Assembly: GCA_963854835.1 (NCBI GenBank)
Contig: OY978525.1
Coordinates: 48,334,196 to 48,398,195, forward strand
DNA: 64,000 nt
Reading direction: 5' to 3'
Source of the DNA: Megamerina dolium
Taxonomy: Eukaryota > Arthropoda > Insecta > Diptera > Megamerinidae
Both the position numbers and the translations under genes were made by a program. Under the pieces are notes generated by a model. That model saw only the letters and a program-made list of their open reading frames with translations. It ran no database searches and was not told the DNA's origin. This document shows, piece after piece, positions 10,214-22,506 of this stretch (the first letter of the stretch is position 1; each line of letters starts with the position of its first letter).

Positions 10214-11640
10214 ATGGTGAAAATTGACCAACTAAAAGGGGACCAGCTTAAAAAGCTGTTGGTAGAGATGAATCTCTCGTCATCAGGTGCAAAGGCGGAA
10301 CTGCTGGTGAGGCTGAGGCAAGCTATGGAGGCTAAGGGAATTAATGTAGAAGAACATGAGTTCTTTGAGGAAGCCGATATACAAGCAGTTGTGCACGCTG
10401 AGGAAGAGAGCAAAATAGATTCGAGTGGCCAACTCATGGAATTTATGAAATCCATGATGCAACAGCAGCAACAACAGCTACAAGAAAATGCGTCTCGCCA
10501 AGAAAACGCTATGGGAGAATTCCAGAAAACAATTGACTCCAAGCTTCAAGAACATTCGGCTGAATTGCGTATGGAAATTCAAGAAGGTGCGTCTCGCCAA
10601 GAGGGCGTTATTAGTGATTTGCGTATGGAAATTCAAGAACATTCGGCTCGCCAAGAACACGTCATCGAAAATCTACAAAAAGGAATTGAACTTAGATTTC
10701 AGGAAATTTCCGGAACCATTAATGAAAAGGTCACGGATTTAAAGGAACATGTAGATGACTTGGAAGATAAGTTCGGGAAATTACAGCACGAACTCAATCA
10801 ACTAAAAATAAATGGACCAGCCATATCAGTGATTAGAGATTCAAGTACAATCAAATTAAAGCCACCAACATTTGATGGAAGCACGCCATTCAATATCTTC
10901 AAGCTTCAATTCGAGACAACAGCTTCGAAGAATCAATGGGATGACAGCGACAAGACTGCCACTTTAATAGTCGCATTAAAAGGTAATGCTTCCGAGGTGT
11001 ACAGATGGTTCCAGAGAAAGATCGTGGTAGCTATCAGTCACTGATGGACACGCTCCAGCGGAAATATGGAAATGAATACAAGAGTCAGTTACATCGAGTC
11101 GAGTTAAGATCGCGAGTGCAACGGAGTAATGAGAGCCTGCAGGAATTTGCTTCTGACATTGAGCGCTTATGTCATCTTGCGTTCTCTGGTAATTCGGAAA
11201 AGCTCGTCGAAAAAATAAAAATAGAGGCATTCATAGATGGCATAAGTGATGGAGAGACAAAGCGTGCCCTAGTCATGTCACCCAGGAATACATATGCCGA
11301 AACAGTCAGTAGTGCCTTGACATATGAAGCCGCCAGTTTAATGTGTCGACCAGTGCCACGTGTACGCCAACTAGAGGCAGAAACATCAGATCTGGTTGAA
11401 GCAGTGTGTCAGGCATTCAAATCTGTAGTGCAGCCTGAAGGAAGAACAACAGGTCGACGCGAAAACAAATTTACTGGTAAGTGCTTCATTTGCGACAAAC
11501 CATGACACATGGCGCGTGACTGCCGTCTACGACGAAATCTACGACGAAAGCGATCAAGATCCAATTCTCCAGGAAGACAAAAGAAGGAAAATAAAGTGGA
11601 TAGCGATCGCTCCACTAACACAAGTCCATCGTTAAACTAA
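10214..11640 (+). pseudogene. gypsy gag with N-terminal SAP domain, broken (copy A)
   Basis: The ATG at 10214 lies ten bases after the PBS. Residues about 4-38 form a SAP fold: LKGDQLKKLLVEMNL, then SSSGAKAELLVRL, matching the L..L...L...GL..SG.KAEL..RL pattern of chromatin- and DNA-binding SAP motifs. Residues about 75-205 are a Gln/Glu-rich coiled coil with three related units (ASRQEN, ASRQEG, SARQEH). A retrotransposon Gag core follows (PPTFDGSTPFNIF). The frame shifts at about 11010. A zinc knuckle CFICDKP-stop-HMARDC has its conserved Gly codon changed to TGA at 11503-11505. The reading frame would otherwise run to the TAA at 11638. Confidence 0.82.
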
Positions 11641-11696
11641 ATCGAGTCAGTTCAGCGGGGCGTGAACTGACTCCAACACTGGGTTGCCCCATCATT

Positions 11697-14600
11697 CACA
11701 TTTCACAACTACAGCGTGTGCCAAACAGCTTGACTATTGATGGAAAATTGGACAATCTGGAATTCATGTTAACCCTGGATACTGGTGCATCACATTCGAT
11801 AATCAAGAGCGATTTGGTAAAGAGGTTTGAGCCTTTAATGGGAATAAAATTGCGTACAGCAACGGGTGAGGATGCACAAATTCTGGGCAAGATAAAGAAA
11901 AGAGTATCTATTGGAAATTGCACTTGGGAACATAAATTCATTGTGGCCGACATCATCGATGACGTAATAATTGGTGTTGATTTTATGATTGACAACGGAT
12001 TTACGTTAGATTTAAATCAACGGATACTACGTTATGCAAATGTCGAATTACCATTGAACATCGGTTACAAGCGGAGTGGAAACATCAAGCGAGTACTGGC
12101 ATGTCAACGCCAAGAGGTTCCAGCAAAATCAGAAGCGGTGATTTGGGCACAGATAAATGTGGATGATGGGACAGGCAAGTTGTGGTTAGTGGAAGCAGAT
12201 AAAGAAATACAAAATAAAAACATCATACTTGGTAGGACGTTAGTAGAACCTAAAGAAAATGGAATAGTACCGGTGCGAATATTAAATCCAACTAATACAT
12301 CTACAGTTCTGAAGAAAGGAATGGTTATTGGTCATTGCCAGGAAGTTACTGCCGTAGTGGACTGCGAAAATGGTTCGTCGATAAAAAGTAGAAGATCAGG
12401 AACTGATAGAGCAGAATTAAAAGCGCAGATGGAAGAATGGGCAGGTGTGCTTACCAACCAACAAAAAGAATAGGCTCTACAACTATTGGAGAAGTATAGT
12501 TCAATCTTTTCTTCAAATGGAAAAACTGGAGGACGGACAACCATCGTGAAGCATCACATTGACACCGGTGATTCTGGCCCATTCGTCAAACACCACGACG
12601 AGTTCCATTGGCTAAAAGAGACGAAGCCATTAAGCTGATTTCCGATATGCAGAAACAAGGTGTTATTGAACCATCAGCGAGTCCATGGAGTTCACCAGTT
12701 TTGCTGGTAAAGAAGAAGGATGGAGGTACTCGATTCTGTGTGGATTACAGAAAGCTGAATGGTATTACGAAAAAAGACAGCTATCCACTGCCAAGAATCG
12801 ATGACACTCTGGACACACTATCTGGTGCGAAGTGGTTCTCAACTCTTGATTTGCAAAGTGGTTACTGGCAAGTGGACCTTGATAAGGAAGACAAGGAGAA
12901 AACAGCTTTCAGTATTGGCGATGGTCTATGGCAATTTACAATTATTACAATTTATGTAATGCGCCAGCTACTTTCGAACGTTTGATGGAGCGTGTACTCA
13001 GAGGACTACACTGGAAAACGTGCTTGGTGTACCTCGATGACATTATCGTGATGGGAAAAGATTTTAACGACCACCTGGAAAAGTTGAAAGAAGTATTTGA
13101 GCGTATACAATCAGCAGGGCTTAAACTGAATATGAAAAAGTGTTCACTATTCAGGCAAGAAGTTAAATATCTTGGTCATAAAGTAACAACAGAAGGGGTA
13201 CATACCGACGAGGAGAAAGTAGCAGCAGTACAAGAATGACCTATTCCGTCGAATCTTCACGAGTTAAGAAGCTTCCTAGGCTTATGCACCTACTATAGAC
13301 GATTTGTTCCTGGATTTGCAAACATCGCCAGCAGTCTGCATGAGTTAACAAGAAAGAACAAACCATTTGTATGGGGCGAAGACCAACAGAAAGCATTCGA
13401 ACAGCTGAAAGAAAAACTCTTTTCTGCACCAATATTAGCGTATCCAGTACCTGGTCAAAAGTTTGTGTTGGACACAGATGCGAGTGGCTATGGAATAGGT
13501 GGTGTGCTCTCAGCTCATAGATGGACAAGAAAAAGTAATAGCATACTACAGTAAAATCCTGTCGAAGCCAGAAAGAAACTACTGTGTCACTCGAAGAGAG
13601 TTGCTCGCAATACTGGAATGTGTAAAGTATTTCCATAAATACTTGTACAGTCAGTCATTTCATCTACGAACTGACCACGCAGCGCTAAGGTGGTTATTAC
13701 AATTTAAAAACCCAGAAGGACAATTGGCGCGTTGGATTGAAAGGCTGCAGAGTTATCATTTTACCGTCGAACATCGTAAAGGAGGACAACACGGCAACGC
13801 GGATGCTCTATCTCGTCGTCTTTGCAAAATGGAATGTAAACATTGTTCTCGAGTGGAAAGCAAGGAGCACATTGTCGACATACGACTTACGAATATATTG
13901 CCGGAGGAGTCATGGACCACCGAACGAGTGCAAGAAGATCAGCGGAATGACCCAGATCTCGTAAAGATTATGGAATACAAGGAGCAGGACATACGTCCAG
14001 ATTGGCAAGAAATGGCTAATGAGAGTCCAATAGCAAAGGCATACTGGGCGCAGTGGCAAAGCCTGCACTTACGAGACGGATGTTTATTCCGAACATGGGA
14101 AAGTGAAGATGGAAAAATTACTAATGATCTTCTAGTGGTACCCAAGGCGAGAATAAATGAAGTGATAGCTGAGTATCACAATGACTCCAGTGGAGGGCAT
14201 TTGGGAATCACCAAAACCGTCGAGAAAATAAAGAAACGATTTTATTGGGTTGGATGTCATGATCATGTCGCTGATTGGATTCAGAAGTGTAAGCAATGTG
14301 CAATGGCCAAAGGTCCCAATAAGAGAAGTCGAGGTAAAATGCACCAATACACCGTGGGTGCTCCATTTGAGCGAATTGCTATGGACATAGCTGGACCATT
14401 TCCAATAAGCAACGCAGGAAACTAGTATGTTCTAGTGGTTATAGATTACTTCAGTAAATGGCCTGAAGTATACCCCATTCCAAATCAAGAAGCTAGTACA
14501 GTTGCGGATGTATTCGTCAACCAATGGATTACTCGTTTTGGTGTACCGATGGAGTTACATTCAGACCAAGGTCGAAATTTCGAATCAGTTGTATTCCAAG

Positions 14601-15108
14601 AGATATGCCGTATGCTGGGTATATACAAAACTCGTACAACACCTTTGCATCCACAATCTGATGGTATGGTAGAACGATTTAACCGTACCTTGGAGGAATA
14701 TTTGAGAAAAGTCGTAGATAAATACCAAAGAGACTGGGATATACATATACCAATGTTCCTCATGGCATATCGATGCGCACAACATGATACGACGGCTATT
14801 ACACCGGCAATGGCAATTTTTGGAAACGGGTTAAGACTGCCAGCTGATTTAAAATTTGGAGTCGTAACACCAACGAAATCAACCGAAGGTAATTATACTA
14901 GCGAAAAGCGGGAACAGTTGGATGAAGTACATCAGTTCATCAGAGAGCGGCTGCAGATGATAAGCGATAAGATGAAGGCCAGGTATGACTTGAAAGAGAA
15001 TTCAAAATGGTTCTATGAAGGAGAGCTTGTAATGCTTCATAATCCACAACGGAAGAAAGGCCTGTCCCCTAAACTACAGACTCATTGGGAAGGACCATAT
15101 GATATTAT
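11697..15108 (+). pseudogene. gypsy pol (protease, RT, RNase H, integrase), broken (copy A)
   Basis: Protease DTGAS is near 11782. The RT carries SPVLLVKKKDG and VDYRKLN, and its catalytic YLDD is near 13030. RNase H is seen as LDTDASGYG near 13476. The integrase has an HHCC finger (from about 14170, CKQCAMAK), the first Asp in MDIAGPF, the second in HSDQGRNF and Glu in MVERFNRT. Lesions: TAG at 12471, frameshifts near 12590, 12945 and 13505, TGA at 13237 (a Trp codon in the EWPIP motif), and TAG at 14423. All are shared with copy B. Sequence after 15108 that keeps the frame open belongs to the LINE. Confidence 0.87.
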
Positions 15109-16405
<1,297 letters not shown>

Positions 16406-16607
16406 TATGGCATAGTGCTATCACCTTTTTTCGATGCCGATAATTATTATTAAGTAATAAAAATTTTTACATTGCATAATATCTGTTATGAGTACTTCTT
16501 AGGCGGCGGTGTGGCAAATGGAGTGTGAAATTTTTAAAGTTATTTTCGATACATGGGTAGGGAGGAATATATAGCTTAGAGAAAGGGAGAATGAAAAAGA
16601 AATCAAC

Positions 16608-17282
16608 ATATGCACAACGATACAAAGCAATAGATCATATTAAATGATTCATGGCAACAGATAGTGTGTGTGTGTTGAGAGAGAGAGAGAGAGAGTAACC
16701 AGCGAATAATAGCCGAAGCCCATAGAATACTTTGTTCCTTTGCGTTAAAGCATATAACTGACAGCGACCCAATCAATACGTTTCACAACGGATACACTTC
16801 TAGTAGTTCATATTCAAAATTACTATTTGGTATTTATTCATGTATTTTATTTAATATGTGTATAGGACATTGTACATTCAATAACTATTTGAACATCAAT
16901 TTAATGCAATATTTAATATTTTAAAAATTTTTTAATAATTATTATTGTTAAAATGCAATCCTGTTTGCCTCACGTACGCTAAAGATAAAAGTTAGCCATC
17001 TTTTATACTTTGCGTTGAAGGACACGGAGTGATTGGGCATCACTTCATACGCATTCATGCATTTTAACTCAGCTGTCAGTTGTGTATGACGGATTGGCGT
17101 ATATAAAGTATTCTATGCGCTTCGGCTATAATTTAGAAATACAATACAATATAATTCGTATGCACAACGATATAAAAGCGATAGAGTGTACATCCCCATA
17201 TACAAACAACAGTTACACATGCCTCACAGTCAGACAGATACTGAATGTGATTGTTGTGTTATTACGTGCTCGCATCTAAAGG
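16608..17282. repeat. Fold-back-like inverted repeat (copy B)
   Basis: Same inverted and direct repeats as at 5786-6460, within duplication copy B. Confidence 0.5.
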
Positions 17283-17624
17283 GGAGACACATTCAATACA
17301 GTGTTGCCATCATTTCAAAAATAAAAAAGCTAGATCGGCCAAATAAAAACGCTAAATAAGCCTCTTCCACATTTCATAAACAGTTTATATTTTATTTTTA
17401 ACATATATGCATTTTAGTTCAACAATCGAAGCATACATTAGGCACAATTATATGAGAAAATAATTTCATAATACTACTAAATATATGTAATTACAAACAT
17501 TATATCAAGCGCTTTCGTTTTAACAAAACAGCCTATTGCCGTAAAATTCAAAACTATATTATTCCATAGTGGACTATATCTAACATGTCATTATTTCCTC
17601 TCCATCAACTACTATTTAAATATA

Positions 17625-18929
17625 AAGGGTTATCCATTTCGCGGTTTCAAAAGTATAGGGCTAGAATTCGACATCTGTCAAACTGAGTTGTTAAAACAAT
17701 TTCTTTCTTTTTCAGTTCAAAGTCTGACATTTGCGAAAATGGATCGCTTAACTATCGCACAACGCATTAAAATTGTAAAAACCTACTACAAAAATGGTGA
17801 TTCTGCCACAGCCACATATCGTGCTTTAAGAGGGGATTATGGTTTACATAATCGTCCAACTACGCAAGCAATTGGCAAAATTGTGAAGAAATATGAAGAG
17901 ACTGGATCGGTTACAGATATTGTAAGGCCTGTGCATCATCGTTTCGCTCGTACCACCGAAAATATCGCTGCTGTAAGTGAAAGTGTTGCCGAAGACCCGA
18001 ATGTGTTGATTCCTCGTCGTTCTCAGGAATTAGGACTGTCTTACGGCACATTATGGCGTATTTTGCATTTGGATCTACACCTACATCCATATAAAATCCA
18101 GCTCACACAACAACTGAAGCCAGCTGACCATTCACAACGTCGTAGATACGTCGAATGGGTGCTTGAACCACAGGCGGTGGACGGCGATTTTTCGAACAAA
18201 ATTTTCTTCAGCGACGAAGCACATTTCTCACTCGATGGGTATGTTAACAAACAAAATTGTCGTATTTGGGGTTCTGAGAATCCTCAAGTAATTGAAGAGA
18301 GGCCACTACATCCACAAAAAGTCACTGCTTGGTGCGCTCTTTGGTCCGGAGGTGTGATTGGACCTTACTTCTTCGAAAACTACGATGGAACGACTGTCAC
18401 CGTCTATTCGGATCGTTATGGTCATATGATAACCGACTTTATTTTGCCTGCTATTGAAGAATACGACTTAGAGAATATGTGGTTTCAACAAGATGGTGCC
18501 ACATGCCACACAACTCGAGCGAATATGGCTTTATTGCAAGATAAATTTTCTGGCTGCGTAATTTCACGTCGTGGCGATATCAAGTGGCCACCAAGATCAT
18601 GCGATTTGACACCGCTTGACTTTTTTTTGTGGGGCTACGCGAAAGACGGTGTTTATGCAGATAAACCTTTAACTCTTGAGCACTTAAAAACCAACATTCG
18701 TCATGTTATGGCTGAGATACCGCCCAATATGTGTCAAAAAGAGGTCGAAAATTACCTCAAAAGAATCGAGCTTGCAACAATTCGCGTGGTGGTCATTTAA
18801 AAGATGTAGTATTTCACACATAATGTCAACGTTCAAACTTTATAATAAAAAAGAAATATCATCATATAAAAATATTTTATATGTGTTTTATTTACATTTA
18901 CTTTTGAAACCTCAAAATGGATAACCCTT
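17625..18929 (+). mobile_element. Tc1/mariner-superfamily element with intact ORF (copy B)
   Basis: Duplicate of 6803-8107 with identical inverted repeats and TA flanks. Confidence 0.88.
17739..18800 (+). CDS. Mariner-like transposase, 353 aa, uninterrupted (copy B)
   Basis: Same protein as at 6917-7978: same start, same three Asp positions, no stop. It lies within duplication copy B, so it arose by segmental duplication and not by a second transposition: the flanks are also identical. Confidence 0.88.
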   Translation: MDRLTIAQRIKIVKTYYKNGDSATATYRALRGDYGLHNRPTTQAIGKIVKKYEETGSVTDIVRPVHHRFARTTENIAAVSESVAEDPNVLIPRRSQELGLSYGTLWRILHLDLHLHPYKIQLTQQLKPADHSQRRRYVEWVLEPQAVDGDFSNKIFFSDEAHFSLDGYVNKQNCRIWGSENPQVIEERPLHPQKVTAWCALWSGGVIGPYFFENYDGTTVTVYSDRYGHMITDFILPAIEEYDLENMWFQQDGATCHTTRANMALLQDKFSGCVISRRGDIKWPPRSCDLTPLDFFLWGYAKDGVYADKPLTLEHLKTNIRHVMAEIPPNMCQKEVENYLKRIELATIRVVVI

Positions 18930-19479
18930 TATATCCTTATGAGCTGGGCTGCATACCAGTATTAAGAGGTACTGTAGCCGTGTCGAATACGCAATAAGGT
19001 TAAAGTTTTGGTTGCGATTTGCAATATCAAATCTTTTGTCAGTAAGCCAATATGCTCGAACTTTTTACTTGTATATCTTGTAGCACATGGATGACGAAAT
19101 ATTTAGGTAGCGATCATATTTTACCTCTAATCGGTTCTCAGTGAATTTGACAGAATGTGTCGTCACATTATTTCCATGAGCTGAATCATTCGTTCATTAT
19201 TCCGCATTGTTTATATAATTAATAGTTATATAATATATTATAGTATAATTAACAAAGTAAGACAATCCGAGCGAGGAATTTTGATGGTTTCATTTTGAAA
19301 TAAGTGTATAAAAGAAAATCTAAAATTTACAGTACAGTATTTTTAGATATTGGAGTGTACGCTACACGCTAAGCACTGGTTAGTCAAGTTAGTGGAAATA
19401 CTTTTCCTGGCTTTACATAGTGTATATACACGTTCCTATCTGGAATTGATATTGATATTTATATATGGCATTTAAATTT

Positions 19480-19839
19480 GCCGTAGCTCAGTGGTTAGTG
19501 TGTTCGCCTTCTGATCTGTAGGTCGTGGTTCAATCCCCGGCTGATACATAACAAATTTAATATCGATAAGATTTTTCTTTCGAATGGTACCCACCTGTCG
19601 GCAAGCAATTGGCAATTCTTCCGACAGTAACAACTTGCCATGAAAAAGCTTCTAAAAGAATTCTGTGACAAAGCTCATAAAAAGTGATGTCACAAGTGTT
19701 CTGCCGTTCGGAACCGGCTAAAATAAGTAGGTCCCTTCTAATACTGTTCAAATTTAAGACACACAACAGTAATGAAGAGAAGCTCGGACAATGAGCCCTT
19801 TGGGGCTTGAAGTGCCACATATTAATTTTTTTTTTTTTA
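19480..19839 (+). mobile_element. tRNA-derived SINE (copy B)
   Basis: Duplicate of 8658-9017 with the same A and B boxes. One base in the body differs from copy A (19809 versus 8987). Confidence 0.66.
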
Positions 19840-20246
19840 TTTAAATTTGAAAACGAATAAAATCAAGCGTTTTATTTATAATTGGGTCCCTCTATTTCGC
19901 TTTCGCAATTTTTATACTTACAGTATAAAATTCCAACAATAAAGGTTAGGCAAGTTACTTGCTTGTAACTATTATCAACGTTTATTTCTGATTACTAAAG
20001 CTACTTGTCCTTTAATTGCGCATGGTTACGCTTCTTACATTAGGTGTATTGTGTTATACCTATATCAAGTTCATTGGCACATTTACATACAACAATTATA
20101 TTATCAGAATCATTTATTCTTCACCAAGAATATACTTATATTAGTATTTACACATACATGTAGTTTTCCAGCTAGGCGTATTTATGAAAAATGAAAAAAC
20201 ATATAATTTTTCTTTTTATATCTAGCTTGATAATGAAGTTACCTAA

Positions 20247-20968
20247 GTAGGAAAAAAACATTTTTTTTTTCAAAAACCATTTATTTCTCAACATAGTCTC
20301 CTTTTACTTCTACACACTTAGTAAGACGATATTCCAACTTTTTTATACCATCTGAATAATACGATTTCGGTAACCCCTCAAAATACGCGTTAGTTTCGGT
20401 AATCACTTCTTCGTTTGAGCTGAATCTTTTTCCTGCGAGCCATTTTTTAAAGTTTGGAACAGTCACTAGGAGCTAAATCTCGACTATAAGGTCGATAAGG
20501 TTGATCAACCAATTCGAAGTGTATTTCACGTAATTTTAGCACCGTATCTAATGCTGTGTGAACCGGTGCGTTGTCTTGAAGAAAGAGCACTTTTTTCTTC
20601 TTTAAATGTGGTCGTTTTTTCTTTATTACATCATTCAATTGATCCAATAATGCACGATAATACTTTCCTGTGATTGTGGATCCTTTTTCAAGATATTCGA
20701 TAAGCAATATTCCGAGTGCATCCCAAAATACAGTGGCCATAACCTTGCCAGCCGATTTCACTGCCTTCGCCATTTTCGTAGCACTTCCACCCATTCTTTC
20801 GATTGATTTTTGGTTTTAGGTGTGTAGTGGTGGACCCACGTTTCATCAACAGTTATTAATCGACGCCGAAAATCAACAGGATTACGCTTTATCATGTCCA
20901 AACACCGCTGTGAAGTGGTCTCTCGAACTCATTTTTGTTCGACACTGAGCAAACGCGGCACCCATCTT
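20247..20968 (-). pseudogene. 5'-truncated mariner transposase (copy B)
   Basis: Same remnant as at 9425-10146 with identical frameshifts and stop. Confidence 0.82.
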
Positions 20969-21035
20969 GCCGATAGCTTTTTCATATACAAATGTTCATG
21001 CTAACAATTGGTGTCAGAAGTGGGATTCTGTAAAG

Positions 21036-22450
21036 ATGGTGAAAATTGACCAACTAAAAGGGGACCAGCTTAAAAAGCTGTTGGTAGAGATGAATCTCTC
21101 GTCATCAGGTGCAAAGGCGGAACTGCTGGTGAGGCTGAGGCAAGCTATGGAGGCTAAGGGAATTAATGTAGAAGAACATGAGTTCTTTGAGGAAGCCGAT
21201 ATACAAGCAGTTGTGCACGCTGAGGAAGAGAGCAAAATAGATTCGAGTGGCCAACTCATGGAATTTATGAAATCCATGATGCAACAGCAGCAACAACAGC
21301 TACAAGAAAATGCGTCTCGCCAAGAAAACGCTATGGGAGAATTCCAGAAAACAATTGACTCCAAGCTTCAAGAACATTCGGCTGAATTGCGTATGGAAAT
21401 TCAAGAAGGTGCGTCTCGCCAAGAGGGCGTTATTAGTGATTTGCGTATGGAAATTCAAGAACATTCGGCTCGCCAAGAACACGTCATCGAAAATCTACAA
21501 AAAGGAATTGAACTTAGATTTCAGGAAATTTCCGGAACCATTAATGAAAAGGTCACGGATTTAAAGGAACATGTAGATGACTTGGAAGATAAGTTCGGGA
21601 AATTACAGCACGAACTCAATCAACTAAAAATAAATGGACCAGCCATATCAGTGATTAGAGATTCAAGTACAATCAAATTAAAGCCACCAACATTTGATGG
21701 AAGCACGCCATTCAATATCTTCAAGCTTCAATTCGAGACAACAGCTTCGAAGAATCAATGGGATGACAGCGACAAGACTGCCACTTTAATAGTCGCATTA
21801 AAAGGTAATGCTTCCGAGGTGTACAGATGGTTCCAGAGAAAGATCGTGGTAGCTATCAGTCACTGATGGACACGCTCCAGCGGAAATATGGAAATGAATA
21901 CAAGAGTCAGTTACATCGAGTCGAGTTAAGATCGCGAGTGCAACGGAGTAATGAGAGCCTGCAGGAATTTGCTTCTGACATTGAGCGCTTATGTCATCTT
22001 GCGTTCTCTGGTAATTCGGAAAAGCTCGTCGAAAAAATAAAAATAGAGGCATTCATAGATGGCATAAGTGATGGAGAGACAAAGCGTGCCCTAGTCATGT
22101 CACCCAGGAATACATATGCCGAAACAGTCAGTAGTGCCTTGACATATGAAGCCGCCAGTTTAATGTGTCGACCAGTGCCACGTGTACGCCAACTAGAGGC
22201 AGAAACATCAGATCTGGTTGAAGCAGTGTGTCAGGCATTCAAATCTGTAGTGCAGCCTGAAGGAAGAACAACAGGTCGACGCGAAAACAAATTTACTGGT
22301 AAGTGCTTCATTTGCGACAAACCATGACACATGGCGCGTGACTGCCGTCTACGACGAAAGCGATCAAGATCCAATTCTCCAGGAAGACAAAAGAAGGAAA
22401 ATAAAGTGGATAGCGATCGCTCCACTAACACAAGTCCATCGTTAAACTAA
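21036..22450 (+). pseudogene. gypsy gag with SAP domain, broken (copy B)
   Basis: As 10214-11640: SAP domain, three-unit coiled coil, Gag core, zinc knuckle with TGA at 22325. The Arg-rich tail after the knuckle is four codons shorter than in copy A. Confidence 0.82.
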
Positions 22451-22506
22451 ATCGAGTCAGTTCAGCGGGGCGTGAACTGACTCCAACACTGGGTTGCCCC
22501 ATCATT

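Larger units (their letters stand above)
10147..15108 (+). mobile_element. Ty3/gypsy LTR retrotransposon with SAP-domain Gag, decayed (copy A)
   Basis: Internal region of a gypsy element in the order gag, protease, RT, RNase H, integrase. The primer-binding site TGGTGTCAGAAGTGGGAT (10187-10204) is complementary to the 3' end of insect tRNA-Leu. Only about 40 bp of 5' LTR (10147-10186) remains. The 3' LTR is absent because a LINE (from 15109) cuts in just after the integrase C-terminus. Confidence 0.88.

Noticed and set aside
10192..10660. Minus-strand ORFs opposite gag
   Set aside because: Shadows of the Gln/Glu-rich coiled coil; the Cys/Ser/Leu-rich translation is typical of antisense.
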